A stretch of 64,000 bases of DNA from an uncultured bacterium (GCA_902826835.1 CADEGH010000013.1:1-64000); one strand, 5' to 3'. Shown: positions 34,753-44,626, numbered from the stretch's first letter. Numbers and translations are program-made. Notes: generated from the sequence alone by a model not told the origin.

Positions 34753-36089
34753 AACGCACCAAACTCTCTCGCCGTCGCTTTCTGCAAGTCTCGGGTGCCG
34801 CGTTGGCCGCGCCGCTGGTGCTTCCGAGCCGAATTCTCGGGACTCGAGCGCCGAGCCGAACCCTGGCGATCGGGGTGATCGGGTGTGGGCGCCAGGGGAC
34901 CGGCGATTTCAAGCAGGTGATCGAAGTCGGCCTCGGGGCGGAGGTCCCGGCTCGCGTGGTGGCGGTGTGTGACCTCGACGAGTCCCGAGCACTCGCCGCG
35001 CGCGCGGTCATCGGGGACATCTATTCGAAGAAGGTCGGCGCCGGCGATCATCGGCCGGCGATCTTTCGTGACTATCGGGAATTGCTGGAAAAAGACGGCC
35101 TGGATGCGGTCGTGATTTCCACGCCCGACCATTGGCATGCCCTCAATGCGATCGCGGCCGCGGAGGCGAAGAAGGGGATCTACCTTCAAAAGCCGCTCAC
35201 TTACAGTCACCGCGAGGGGCAGCTCCTGGTGGCGGCGGTTCGCAAACACGGCGTCACCCTGCAAGTCGGCTCCCAGCAGCGCTCCGACGCGCGATTTCGC
35301 GATGCCTGCCAGCGAGTGCGGGCGGGGCTACTCGGCAAGCTGCAGCGCATCCACGTTTTTCTGCCGCCGGACAAAGGTCAGGGAGACCCCAAGGTTTCTC
35401 CCGCCCCGAGTGGCTTCGACTACGACACTTGGCTCGGGCCAACCGCGGCCGTTCCCTACGCCGAGGCGGGAGTGCATCCGATCTCGAAGGGCACGAAGCC
35501 CGACTTCGGCCGCCCAGGCTGGCTCCAGATCCGCCGATATTGCCTCGGCATGATTACGGGCTGGGGGTCGCACATGAACGACATCGCGCAATGGGGACAC
35601 GGCGGCGATGCCGACGGTGGAATCGTCGAGATCGAAGCCAGCGCGGAGTATCCGAGCCGCGGGCTATTCACTGTGCACACGAAATTCCGAGCCGTGGGGC
35701 GGTACGCAGACGGCGTCGAGCTGATCCAGGAGACCGGCGAACCCGCCGGAGTGCGCTTCCTTGGTGAGCGGGGATCGATCTTCGTGCAGCGCGGCAAGAT
35801 CGAAGCCGATCCGCCGGAGATCTTGAAAGACAAGATCCCCGACGGCGCTCCGGTGCTCGCGACCAGCTCGCACCACTACCGCAATTGGCTCGAGGCCGTG
35901 CGCGACCGCAAGGATCCCATATGCCCGGTCGAGGTCGGGCATCGCTCGAACTCACTGTGCATCATCACCGACATCGCGATGCGCACCGGGCGCAAGCTCC
36001 GCTGGGATCCGAAGGCAGAGCGCTTTGAGAATGACTCCGAGGCCGATGCCCTTCTCGATTACACCCACCGAGCCCCCTGGACCCTCTGA
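34749..36089 (+). CDS. Twin-arginine exported Gfo/Idh/MocA family oxidoreductase
   Basis: 446 aa from ATG 34749 (ATGA overlap with the preceding gene). The N-terminus SRRRFLQVSGAALAAP is a twin-arginine signal, so the protein folds with its cofactor in the cytoplasm before export. The Rossmann motif is GVIGCGRQGTGDF; the cofactor loop reads YLQKPLTY, with Gln in place of the Glu of the usual EKP motif. The C-terminal domain has GSHMNDIAQWGHGGD, typical of planctomycetal members. Likely an NAD(P)-dependent or NAD-bound sugar oxidoreductase; substrate unknown. Confidence 0.93.
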   Translation: MKRTKLSRRRFLQVSGAALAAPLVLPSRILGTRAPSRTLAIGVIGCGRQGTGDFKQVIEVGLGAEVPARVVAVCDLDESRALAARAVIGDIYSKKVGAGDHRPAIFRDYRELLEKDGLDAVVISTPDHWHALNAIAAAEAKKGIYLQKPLTYSHREGQLLVAAVRKHGVTLQVGSQQRSDARFRDACQRVRAGLLGKLQRIHVFLPPDKGQGDPKVSPAPSGFDYDTWLGPTAAVPYAEAGVHPISKGTKPDFGRPGWLQIRRYCLGMITGWGSHMNDIAQWGHGGDADGGIVEIEASAEYPSRGLFTVHTKFRAVGRYADGVELIQETGEPAGVRFLGERGSIFVQRGKIEADPPEILKDKIPDGAPVLATSSHHYRNWLEAVRDRKDPICPVEVGHRSNSLCIITDIAMRTGRKLRWDPKAERFENDSEADALLDYTHRAPWTL

Positions 36090-36100
36090 GAAAAACCGCC

Positions 36101-36991
36101 ATGGCGCTGAGATTCGAACGGGACGAGCGGGCGGGGCACCTTCGCCTTTGGGATGACGATCATCTCGTGTTCGGATGGCGCTTCGGGGAAGAGGTTCCTC
36201 TGCCGCATTGCTTCCCGCTGCGCACACCGTCGGGGCGGGATCTTCTGACCGAAACTCCGGAGCTGTACCCGCATCACCAAGGCCTGTGGCTCGCCGACAA
36301 AGTGCAGCCCGAAGGCGGCAAGGTCGTCGACTTCTACCACTACCCCAAGAATCAGCGTGATCCGGCCGACGTGACGAAGGGCTACCACCACGCGATGCGG
36401 GAGCGGTCAGCTCCGGAGACGGCGATCGTTGGATCGCAAGCACGGATGAGCTCCACGCTGGACTGGGTGATCGAAGGCATCGGATCGGTGGTGACGGACC
36501 GAAGGCGCGCCTCCTTGGAGCTCCTGCCAGATCGCGAGTGGGTGCTCGATCTTTCCTGGGAGTGGCAGGCGACTTCGGGGCCAGTGCGATTTCTGAGCGA
36601 TTGGATTCACTACGGCTGGCCCTATCTGCGGCTTCATCCCCAGTATTCGCCGGAAAAGGGCGGGCGAATCGTCGACGATCAGGGGCGAGTGGGGTCGGAT
36701 CGACTGCATGGTCAGTACGCAAATTGGGTCGATGCGAGTGCGACCATCGAAGGCGTGACCGAAGGAGTGGCCATCTTCCGCAATCAGCCACATGAATGGT
36801 GCCGGTGGCTCGCGAGGGATTACGGCACCTTCGGGCCGAGGCGTCCGGACCGCCAGAGCGGGACAAACTTCACCTTGGCTCCCGGCGAGTCCTTGACCGG
36901 CTCGGTGCGGATCCTCGTGCATCGCGGGGATGAGATCTCGGGGAAAATCGCGTCGCGCTACCGTCAATTCATGGCGGAGACGCCGCGGTGA
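36101..36991 (+). CDS. DUF6807 (PmoA-like) protein without signal peptide
   Basis: 296 aa. A second DUF6807 member in this operon, with LYPHHQGLWLADKV, VEAL-type beta strands and QPHEWCRWLARDYGTFGPRR. Unlike its paralogue at 33802 it has no export signal, so the two may act on either side of the membrane. It starts 11 bp after the oxidoreductase stop and its own stop overlaps the next start (GTGA). Confidence 0.88.
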   Translation: MALRFERDERAGHLRLWDDDHLVFGWRFGEEVPLPHCFPLRTPSGRDLLTETPELYPHHQGLWLADKVQPEGGKVVDFYHYPKNQRDPADVTKGYHHAMRERSAPETAIVGSQARMSSTLDWVIEGIGSVVTDRRRASLELLPDREWVLDLSWEWQATSGPVRFLSDWIHYGWPYLRLHPQYSPEKGGRIVDDQGRVGSDRLHGQYANWVDASATIEGVTEGVAIFRNQPHEWCRWLARDYGTFGPRRPDRQSGTNFTLAPGESLTGSVRILVHRGDEISGKIASRYRQFMAETPR

Positions 36992-38193
36992 ATAGACGCC
37001 AGTTCCTGGCGGCCGCGACGACGCCGTTCCTCGCCGGCTGTGTGGCGGGGAGTGGAGCCACGAAGGACGGGGCGCGTCCGCGCATCGAGCGGGTCGAGGT
37101 CTTTCCGATCCGCTACCCCATGACCGGCTACTTCAAGTTCTTCGCCGGTCCGGACGGATCGACTGGTCGCGCGGCGGTGGTCGTGAAGATCACCTCCGAC
37201 GATGGGGTGGTGGGATACGGGCAGTCGGTCCCGATCGCGAAGTGGAGCGATGAAACCTTGGAGACGTCGACGGTCGCGTTGCAGAAGTACTTCGGGCCGG
37301 CTTTGATCGGACGCGACCCCGAAGATCTGGTCGGGGCGCATCAGGCCCTGGATCAAGCGATCGCTCCGGGCTTCAGCACCGGAATGCCGATTACCCGCGC
37401 GGGCATCGACTTGGCTCTGCATGACGGGATGGGCCGACGTCACAAGAAGTCGGTTCCGGAGCTTTGGGGGCTCGCCGCCAAACCGAAGCTCACGCTCTCG
37501 TGGACCGTCAATGTCACGGAGCTCGCGCAGGTCGAAGCGGTCATGCAAGTCGGCCGCGAGCGCGGCTATCGGCACTTCAACATCAAGGTCGGCCCCGATC
37601 CCAAATTCGACGCGGAGCTCGCCGCGCTGGTCCGAAGGGCGGCACCCCACGGCTTTTTGTGGGCCGATGCCAACGGTGGCTACACGGTCGAGTCGGCCCT
37701 GGATGCGGCACCGCGGCTTGCTGCGGCGGGGGTCGATGTGCTGGAAGCGCCCCTGCGACCCAATCGAATTCGTGGGTACCAGAGTCTCCGCCGCCAAGCC
37801 GCCTTGCCCATTTTGATGGACGAGGGCGTGATCTCCCCCACGGACCTCGAGGAGTTCCATGCCCTCGGCATGCTCGACGGAGTGGCGATGAAACCCTCTC
37901 GCTCCGGCGGGCTCCTCTCCGCTCGCGCGCAAATCGAATATTGCCGACAGCACGGACTCTGGTGGCTCGGCAGTGGCCTGACCGATCCCGACCTCTCTTT
38001 CGCCGCCACCCTCCAGCTCTATGCCGCTTTCGGCCTGGACCGTCCGGCGGCCCTGAACGGCCCCCAGTTCCTCACGGCCAGCATCCTGCGGCATCCCATT
38101 CACGTCGAAAACGGCGAGGCCCAGGTCCCCCTCGGCCCGGGCCTAGGCGTGGAAGTCGACGAGGCCAAGCTCGCCGAGCTGGCCGCGAGTTAG
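36988..38193 (+). CDS. Enolase-superfamily (mandelate racemase/muconate lactonizing type) lipoprotein
   Basis: 401 aa, GTG start coupled to the preceding stop. The N-terminus MNRRQFLAAATTPFLAGC is a lipoprotein signal with twin arginines (Cys18 lipobox LAGC). The barrel ligands and catalytic residues are visible: K200 (HFNIKVG, first Lys of the KxK replaced by Asn), D227 (WADANGG), E253 (LEAPL), D278/E279 and K302 (AMKPSRSGG). Likely an epimerase, racemase or sugar-acid dehydratase attached to the outer face of a membrane. Convergent, with a 4-bp overlap, with the secreted-protein gene at 38190. Confidence 0.92.
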   Translation: MNRRQFLAAATTPFLAGCVAGSGATKDGARPRIERVEVFPIRYPMTGYFKFFAGPDGSTGRAAVVVKITSDDGVVGYGQSVPIAKWSDETLETSTVALQKYFGPALIGRDPEDLVGAHQALDQAIAPGFSTGMPITRAGIDLALHDGMGRRHKKSVPELWGLAAKPKLTLSWTVNVTELAQVEAVMQVGRERGYRHFNIKVGPDPKFDAELAALVRRAAPHGFLWADANGGYTVESALDAAPRLAAAGVDVLEAPLRPNRIRGYQSLRRQAALPILMDEGVISPTDLEEFHALGMLDGVAMKPSRSGGLLSARAQIEYCRQHGLWWLGSGLTDPDLSFAATLQLYAAFGLDRPAALNGPQFLTASILRHPIHVENGEAQVPLGPGLGVEVDEAKLAELAAS

Positions 38194-39938
38194 TGGCTGA
38201 GGGCGGTGTAGCCGGTGCCGACGCGGGTGAAGTCGAGACGGCCCAGGCTGCCGGGGGCGGCGCGGTTGGATTGTATGGTGCTGACGAGACCGAGGCCATT
38301 GGGAGCGGTGACGGCAGTCCCCTGCCAAAAGTCGAGGAAGCCCTGGCCGGGTGCGCCCACCACGGGAGTGCCGAAGGGAAAGGGGGCAATGGTGTTGTTG
38401 GTGCTGATGAAACCGTTGGTGATTCCGAGAAGCTGGGCATCACCATCCAGCCGGGTCGTCGAGGTCAGAGGAGTGGGGTTGATCCCCGCAAGACCGCTGA
38501 TCGCGACGTCGCCATCGCCGAAGAGCTCGATTGAGAACGTGTTCGACGAGGTGGGCTCACCGTTGTAGCGCACGCCTACGAAGTTCACGCTGACCCCGGC
38601 GGGCGACGTCACGACGTTGATCGTGCCGGGAGAGGGGGTGAGGTCGGTCCAAAACATGACCGAGGGGTGGCCGAAGTTGGCCTCGGAGATGGTTGCGGAA
38701 AAGTCGTTGTCGAAGTTGCCGAAGGTGACTTTTCCGTTGGCACTGACCCAGAACGAGTCGTAGTTGCGGTCGTAAAACGGCATCGTGCTGAACGCGCAAA
38801 ACGGCGTGAGTCCGAATCGGTATTCAAAGAACTGGTCCTCCCCGGTGGGGCCGGAAACCGAGTTGAAGCTCTGAGGGTTGATGCCCACCGTCGTGCCTTG
38901 GGACAAAGACAAGAAGGAGGGGCGGCTCGGATCGATGACGATCATCTGGCTGCACCAGGTGACTGGGGCGGGAGGGGCATTGAACGCAAGGGAGAGCGGG
39001 AAAAAGGCCGGAAAGGCGGGAGTGGGGCCGCCGCTCCAAAGGAAGATCAGGCTCGGATCGGCGAGGGGCACATTGATGACCTGATGGTCGATCAACGGCG
39101 TGGAATCGACGTGGCTGCGGCCGACCAGCGGATTGAAGGCAATGACGATGTCATGGGGGTGATTGGTGAGGGTGCTCGAGGTTTCGACCGTGAGGGGGCC
39201 GTTGGCACATGCGTTCGCGATCGCGGGAGTCGCCCCGTTGGTCACCTCGAACAAGTGGGTCATCGACGCGGTCGGCTGGTTCTTCTGGAACTGCTGGATC
39301 GAAGTGAAGCGGAGGGCGGCAGCGCCGGCAAAGGCCCCGGTAGTGGCAGAGGAGGAGTTGGCAAAGAGGCCTCGGGCCGTCGAGCTCTCGGGAAAACAGT
39401 CCAGCACCACTGTGCTTGTGGTCAGGGTCGCGGCGGCCGCGCGGATCGTCACGTTGAGTTGGCTCCCTAGGTATATGTAGGGGATGCAGGGGATCTCGAT
39501 GCCAAATTCGTTGGGCGACTGCAGGAGAGCGAAGGACCCACCGGGAATGTGCAAGGGGCCGCTTCGAACGATGACGGGATTGGACTGATTGGCCGTGAAA
39601 TTCGTCGACAGCACTGGGGTGTCGTTGGCTCTGCGCGAGAGGGTCACCTCGAAGTTGGTCCACGTGAGACCCTCCGAGGCCGGGAACTGGCTGAAGGTGG
39701 GAGTGGTGCGTTTCAATCGCAGGCTCAGACCCGTGATGGTCGAGGAGACCGGCAGATCAAGAAGGTGCAGCCCGTCGTACTGCACCTGGTAAGTCGCCCC
39801 CGCGGTGGCGAAGAAGGGGACACTCGCAGTGCCCTCGGCAGTGCTGGCTCCGAGCGGTGCGACCACGTACTGCGCGCTTGCTGAAACCGACAAAATCACA
39901 ATCAGGGCCAATGCCCCGGGATTGAACAGCGTCTTCAT
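38190..39938 (-). CDS. Secreted hypothetical protein with shared C-terminal beta domain
   Basis: 582 aa from ATG 39938, with a strong ribosome site (GAGGAGAA) upstream; an in-frame ATG at 39989 lacks this. Signal peptide LALIVILSVSASAQ. The N-terminal ~330 residues are an unknown beta-rich region. The C-terminal part (about 350-470) contains GPTGEDQFF, FYDRNYDSFWVSANGKVTFG and SVMFWTDLTPS, the same arrangement seen in the secreted proteins at 49018 and 60911. Function unknown; probably a cell-surface or extracellular protein. Confidence 0.82.
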   Translation of the reverse strand: MKTLFNPGALALIVILSVSASAQYVVAPLGASTAEGTASVPFFATAGATYQVQYDGLHLLDLPVSSTITGLSLRLKRTTPTFSQFPASEGLTWTNFEVTLSRRANDTPVLSTNFTANQSNPVIVRSGPLHIPGGSFALLQSPNEFGIEIPCIPYIYLGSQLNVTIRAAAATLTTSTVVLDCFPESSTARGLFANSSSATTGAFAGAAALRFTSIQQFQKNQPTASMTHLFEVTNGATPAIANACANGPLTVETSSTLTNHPHDIVIAFNPLVGRSHVDSTPLIDHQVINVPLADPSLIFLWSGGPTPAFPAFFPLSLAFNAPPAPVTWCSQMIVIDPSRPSFLSLSQGTTVGINPQSFNSVSGPTGEDQFFEYRFGLTPFCAFSTMPFYDRNYDSFWVSANGKVTFGNFDNDFSATISEANFGHPSVMFWTDLTPSPGTINVVTSPAGVSVNFVGVRYNGEPTSSNTFSIELFGDGDVAISGLAGINPTPLTSTTRLDGDAQLLGITNGFISTNNTIAPFPFGTPVVGAPGQGFLDFWQGTAVTAPNGLGLVSTIQSNRAAPGSLGRLDFTRVGTGYTALSH

Positions 39939-40146
39939 CTCGGTTCTCCTCGGTCTCGAACTTCGGCGTTGCATCCGAGCCGATCCCATTCCCTTAGCTG
40001 TCGGCGGAGTCCTTCGATGACAAGAAAAGTCACCATCCCGAGATTTCTTTCCTCGGTTGTCCGTTGGCCACCGACTCTCTCAAGGTACGAGCGGGGAGCG
40101 ACTCGAGGTGAGTGGCTCTTATTTCTCGGTTTCGAAGGAGTTTTTC

Positions 40147-41559
40147 ATGTCGGTTTCACGGACTCTCTGTTGGCTGATCATCCTCGCCGCCGGCCTATGC
40201 GCCCAGGTGTTTTATGTGAACGACCCCACCAACGCGTCCCAGGTGTGGTCGTCATTCGCTCCGGGTCAGCTCTACCCCGGCGGCGCCGGTCCGGCGTCCG
40301 GCGTCCCGGAAGTGGCTGCGGCGATCCCCCTGGGACCCAACCCCTGCGCGTGGAGCGCGCTCCCTCCTTGTGGAACTGTCGAGTCCACATTGCGCGGCGG
40401 GCTTGCCCTTGACAGCGGACCATTGCCGGACTTCTACAGCACGGATGGCGTGAACTTGATCACGTTTCCGCACCCGACCTACTTCGGTGGCGGCCTCGGA
40501 GGGACTTGTTTGATCTACGCGGTTCCCCCCACGGGAGTGGTCACGGGGCTGGCATTCGACACGCCCACTCAACGGCTGTACTACGTGGACAACAACAACA
40601 TCCTCTACTTCCAGAGTGGATTTCGGGTCCCATTTGCCCTGGCGGTTGCGGCAGTGGTTGGGCCGGTCGCCCCCCTCTTGCCAGGCCGGACCCTCACCGG
40701 ACTCGGATTCGAGATTTTCACCGGGACCCTCTGGGCGTGCGATCAGTTGGGCACCGTCTACAACATCAATGCCGCGACCGGCGCGGTCATCGCGACGTTC
40801 AACGTCGCCGGGGCGGCGGCGACCTGCGGCGGCCCCACTTCATGTTGGAGCGGACTCGATGTCGACAACAGCAACGGTCCGGGTACTGCCGCCCCGCCGG
40901 TGTGCACGGGTTTGACGAGTGCGACCATGCACATTGCCATCACGGACGGCACCAGGATCGTCGATGGGGTGAATGTCGGCGGTCCGACGATCCAGATCGC
41001 CAATTGCATGGGTGCTGGACCTGCGGTCGGCGTCTATGGCCTGGCCTGGGGATCCGATCTGCAGACCCGATGGGGGGAAATTGCGGCTGGGGGAGGCACG
41101 ATCCCGAGTCTCTCCGCGGCCTTGCCCCCGCCTCCTCTGACGGCTTTCGCTCCTACGATCTCGATCCTACAGCCGCTCACGATTCCCAATTCGCTGACCA
41201 ACACGGTCAGCTTCTGCGGAATCGTGGTGAGCGGTCCGCCGAGTGGTCAAGGCCCTCCTCCTCTGTTCCCGGATATCCTAACCCTGGTGCTGCACCCATC
41301 GGCGTGCGCTCTAATCCCTCCAGCGCAGGGAGGTATCAACAACTCTTACTTGCGCTTCATTCCCAATTCTCCAGGCTTCATTAACGCCGGCAAAATCTTC
41401 TTGGCCCCGCAACCCGGGGCGTCCGGGGTACTCCAGCGCAGCGCGCCGTCTACCTTCCCGATCGTGGCGGGCTTTACCGCCGGACAAACTTACTTGGTTC
41501 AGACTTTCAGTGACTTCGGAGTTTTTAGCGACTGCTGGCAGTTCCGAGCCTCGCTCTGA
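40147..41559 (+). CDS. Secreted hypothetical protein, propeller-like, cysteine-rich
   Basis: 470 aa from ATG 40147 (AAGGAG 6 nt upstream; in-frame upstream ATG at 40057 rejected). Signal peptide TLCWLIILAAGLCAQ. Residues about 150-350 contain phrases such as GLAFDTPTQRLYYVDNNN and LGFEIFTGTLWACDQLGTVYNIN that read as propeller blades. The C-terminal ~100 residues form a separate beta domain. Several cysteines suggest disulfides. Function unknown. Confidence 0.82.
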   Translation: MSVSRTLCWLIILAAGLCAQVFYVNDPTNASQVWSSFAPGQLYPGGAGPASGVPEVAAAIPLGPNPCAWSALPPCGTVESTLRGGLALDSGPLPDFYSTDGVNLITFPHPTYFGGGLGGTCLIYAVPPTGVVTGLAFDTPTQRLYYVDNNNILYFQSGFRVPFALAVAAVVGPVAPLLPGRTLTGLGFEIFTGTLWACDQLGTVYNINAATGAVIATFNVAGAAATCGGPTSCWSGLDVDNSNGPGTAAPPVCTGLTSATMHIAITDGTRIVDGVNVGGPTIQIANCMGAGPAVGVYGLAWGSDLQTRWGEIAAGGGTIPSLSAALPPPPLTAFAPTISILQPLTIPNSLTNTVSFCGIVVSGPPSGQGPPPLFPDILTLVLHPSACALIPPAQGGINNSYLRFIPNSPGFINAGKIFLAPQPGASGVLQRSAPSTFPIVAGFTAGQTYLVQTFSDFGVFSDCWQFRASL

Positions 41560-41581
41560 TTCGAGAGGATGACGGGTGAAC

Positions 41582-42124
41582 TCAGCGGCCGAGTCTTCCG
41601 CGAAACGGTTCGAGCAAATCAGCGAGCCGCGGCTGGAGGCGCTGCCAGCGTTTTTCGGCCGCAGCCTCGGTGATCCCGAGCGTTCGCGCGACTTCGGCGA
41701 GTTCGAGTTCTTCGAGGATGCGGTAGGCGAAGAATCGCTGATCCGCTTCGTCGAGGCCTTCCAGCACGGAGATGACCCTCTTCATCTCTTCGCTGCGCGC
41801 GGCGCGGCGGCTGATCGAGGTGGCGTCGGCGGGGATGAGATCGAGAATGTCGCCGGCGCCGACGGCGGGGGCGGGCTTGCGAGCACGTTCAGTGAGAAGT
41901 TCTCGCAGCACGTTGTTGGCGATCCCGAACATCCAGCCCCGAAAACTCCCTACCTTCGGATCGAAGACCTCGAACCGATCGTAGGCGCGGACCAGGGTTT
42001 CTTGGACGACATCCTCTGGGTCGAGCCTTCGGCGCAAAACCCCCATGACCCGCAGGCGGGCCCAGGCGAAGAGCGCCGCAGCGACCGGCGCGTAGTGCTG
42101 ACTGAATTCGGATCGTGGCGGCAT
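41582..42124 (-). CDS. ECF-type sigma factor, divergent from a kinase gene
   Basis: 180 aa if started at ATG 42124; ATG 42145 or GTG 42196 are possible but overlap the kinase gene, and none has a clear ribosome site. Region 2: RLDPEDVVQETLVRAYDRF and FDPKVGSFRGWMFGIAN. Region 4: ELAEVARTLGITEAAAEKRWQRL. Close paralogue of the factor at 21923. Starts within about 20-30 bp of the divergent kinase gene, so the two must share promoter sequence or have overlapping 5' ends. Confidence 0.9.
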   Translation of the reverse strand: MPPRSEFSQHYAPVAAALFAWARLRVMGVLRRRLDPEDVVQETLVRAYDRFEVFDPKVGSFRGWMFGIANNVLRELLTERARKPAPAVGAGDILDLIPADATSISRRAARSEEMKRVISVLEGLDEADQRFFAYRILEELELAEVARTLGITEAAAEKRWQRLQPRLADLLEPFRGRLGR

Positions 42125-42143
42125 AGGTGGGAGAATCGTTAGC

Positions 42144-44606
42144 ATGAAGGAACCCATGGATACCAGCGAAGACCGCGTGATCGTCGAGTTCATCACCGAG
42201 TACCTGAAGGACCGGGACGCCTCGATTTCGCGGCCGTTGGCCCATTACCTCCAGCTCTGGGCCGGCTTTGAGGAGGCGATCGCCCGCCAGTACTTCCTGC
42301 TGCGGGAAGAGCCGACGGCGACCGGCTCGAGCATCCCTCAGGGAAGCGTCGATCGGATCGGGCACTATCGCCTCATCGAAGTCCTGGGTCGGGGCGGCCA
42401 GGGGCTCGTGTACCGAGCCTTCGACGAGCAGTTGGGCCGCATGGTGGCGCTCAAGGTCCTTCGCGGCGATTTCCCGGATGACGAGGCCCTGGTGAGATTT
42501 CGTCGCGAAGCGGAACTCGCCGGGGGGCTCGACCACCCGGGTATTTGCACAGTGTTCGAAGTCGGACGCGAAGACGGACGCTCCTACATCGCGATGAGGC
42601 TACTGCCCGGCCAGACCCTCTCTGCCGCCCTGGACCGGAGGGCGGGAGTGCCGAGTGCGTCGGAATTGCGAGTTTGCGCCTCGTGGGTGGAGAAGGCGGC
42701 GCGCGCCGTCCAGTTTGCCCACGACAAGGGCGTCGTCCATCGGGATCTCAAGCCCGCCAATCTCATGCTCATGCCGGACGAGCAGGTGGTGGTGTTGGAT
42801 TTCGGCTTGGCCCGGCTGGCCGACGACTCCGACGGCCTTACGGCGACTGGCGCCTTGTTCGGGACTCCCGCCTACATGTCTCCGGAGCGGCTCGAAGGGC
42901 GACCAGCCACCGCCCTTTGTGACGTGTATTCCCTGGGAGTGATCGCGTATCGGCTGGCGACGGGCCTTCTCCCGCACGAAGCCTCCACGCCCGAGGACCT
43001 CCGCCGCATGGTTGTGTCGGGACAATTCCCGAATCCGAGGACGGCGAATCCCGCGGTCGATCGGGACCTCGAGGTGATTCTCGCGACCGCGATGGCGCGC
43101 GAGCCTGAACACCGCTACGCATCGGCGAGTGCCTTGGCGAACGACCTTGCGGCCTGGATCGAACATCGACCCATCGCCGCGCGACCCGCATCGGTCTGGT
43201 TGCGCTGGCGACGCTGGATGCGGCGGGAACCCGCCATGGCCGCCAGCGTCGTCGTGCTCATCGTCTGCCTTCTCGGTGGCCTCACGATGGCGCTCGCATT
43301 CCTGGCTCGAGAGCGGGGACTTCGAACGGACCTGCTTCGAGCGTCCGATGTGGATCGAGCCGGGAGGTACCTGGAGTCGGAGCAGTCGCTTTATCCGGTG
43401 GATGAGGGACTCCCCGAGCGCGCGAAGTTCTGGCTTTCCGACGTGGATTCGCTGCTGTCTCGCCGCTCCGTTCATACTGAGGGCTTGAGACATCTGCGCT
43501 TGGAGATCGAGAGCTCGCCACCAAATTCGGAATCCAACGCGGAGTCCAAGTGGCATGCGGCGATCTTGGAGGAGATCCTCCACCGGTTGGATCGACTGGA
43601 GGGGCGACGGGAGGCTGTTCAGTCGCGCATCAAGCGGGCGCAGAGCCTTCGGGAACGTACCGGGTCGGACGATCTTTGGGAGAAGTGCCGAGAGTCCATC
43701 CGCCTAAACGGACTGTACCGCGGCCTCGACATCCCGCGGCAATCAGGACTGATGCCGCTGCAGGAGGACCCGGAAACGGGGTTCTGGGATTTCTTGGTCG
43801 TGGATTCGGGGGAGCGACCGAAGTGGGACCAGAAGCGCAATCGATGGCGAATCGAAGGGGACTCCGGAATCGTCCTGGTCCTGCTTCCGGGGGGAGAGTT
43901 CACGATGGGGGGAGTGGGAGAGGGAAGTTCGGCCAGAGTCGCCGATTTGCCACCCCGCAGCGTCAACGTCGAGCCGTTTCTGATCAGCCGCTTCGAAATG
44001 ACCCAGGCTCAGTGGATGCGCTTGGCCGAAGGCGAGAATCCTTCGTACTACGAAGCGGGGAAGCTCGGAGGCTTGGCCGATCAACGGCGCAAGATCCTCC
44101 CGACAGACCCCGTCGAACAGGTCGACTGGCATCGTGCCGTGTTCGTTCTGGCTTCGGTGGGCCTCCGACTTCCCCTCGAATCGGAGTGGGAGTACGCCGC
44201 CCGGGGAGGCACGACGACCGCCTTTTTCACGGGCGACGATGTGGAGAGCACCCAGGGGTACGCGAACCTTCAGAGTCTGGAGCTGCCGGAGGAACAACGA
44301 AGTGGGACGCCCGTCCCGTGGCGGGATGGATATGCCACCAACGCTCCGGTCGGGACCTTCGAAGGAAACCCCTTCGGGCTCTTTGACACGATGGGGAACG
44401 TCCTCGAATGGTGCGCCGACGCTTGGCTCGACCCCCCGGCGCCGGCGGCGGATTCCCCTGGCCTCGAGGCTCGACGGGCATATCGGGGTGGAGGGGCGGT
44501 CAGGCCCACGAGCCTCGCTCGTTCCTTCACCCGAGGGTTCAGCCCGCCCACCGCGAAGAGCCGAGAAGTCGGACTCAGGCCCGCTCGTTCCTTGTCAGGA
44601 CGCTAG
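42144..44606 (+). CDS. Membrane Ser/Thr protein kinase with C-terminal FGE-sulfatase-like domain
   Basis: 820 aa; ATG 42156 is an alternative start with AAGGA close upstream. N-terminal helical segment (FITEYLKDRD) like that of the kinase at 10166. Kinase domain about 72-345: LGRGGQGLVYRA, K104, HRDLKPAN (D201), DFG (219-221), SPE. Membrane segment about 358-380. Linker, then FGE-sulfatase-like domain about 575-818 with FEMTQAQWM, LPLESEWEYAARGG, FGLFDTMGNVLEW and a final RGGGAVRP, but no active-site Cys pair. Paired divergently with an ECF sigma gene, the second such pair in the window. Confidence 0.93.
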   Translation: MKEPMDTSEDRVIVEFITEYLKDRDASISRPLAHYLQLWAGFEEAIARQYFLLREEPTATGSSIPQGSVDRIGHYRLIEVLGRGGQGLVYRAFDEQLGRMVALKVLRGDFPDDEALVRFRREAELAGGLDHPGICTVFEVGREDGRSYIAMRLLPGQTLSAALDRRAGVPSASELRVCASWVEKAARAVQFAHDKGVVHRDLKPANLMLMPDEQVVVLDFGLARLADDSDGLTATGALFGTPAYMSPERLEGRPATALCDVYSLGVIAYRLATGLLPHEASTPEDLRRMVVSGQFPNPRTANPAVDRDLEVILATAMAREPEHRYASASALANDLAAWIEHRPIAARPASVWLRWRRWMRREPAMAASVVVLIVCLLGGLTMALAFLARERGLRTDLLRASDVDRAGRYLESEQSLYPVDEGLPERAKFWLSDVDSLLSRRSVHTEGLRHLRLEIESSPPNSESNAESKWHAAILEEILHRLDRLEGRREAVQSRIKRAQSLRERTGSDDLWEKCRESIRLNGLYRGLDIPRQSGLMPLQEDPETGFWDFLVVDSGERPKWDQKRNRWRIEGDSGIVLVLLPGGEFTMGGVGEGSSARVADLPPRSVNVEPFLISRFEMTQAQWMRLAEGENPSYYEAGKLGGLADQRRKILPTDPVEQVDWHRAVFVLASVGLRLPLESEWEYAARGGTTTAFFTGDDVESTQGYANLQSLELPEEQRSGTPVPWRDGYATNAPVGTFEGNPFGLFDTMGNVLEWCADAWLDPPAPAADSPGLEARRAYRGGGAVRPTSLARSFTRGFSPPTAKSREVGLRPARSLSGR

Positions 44607-44626
44607 GGGAAAAAAAACGAGAAACT

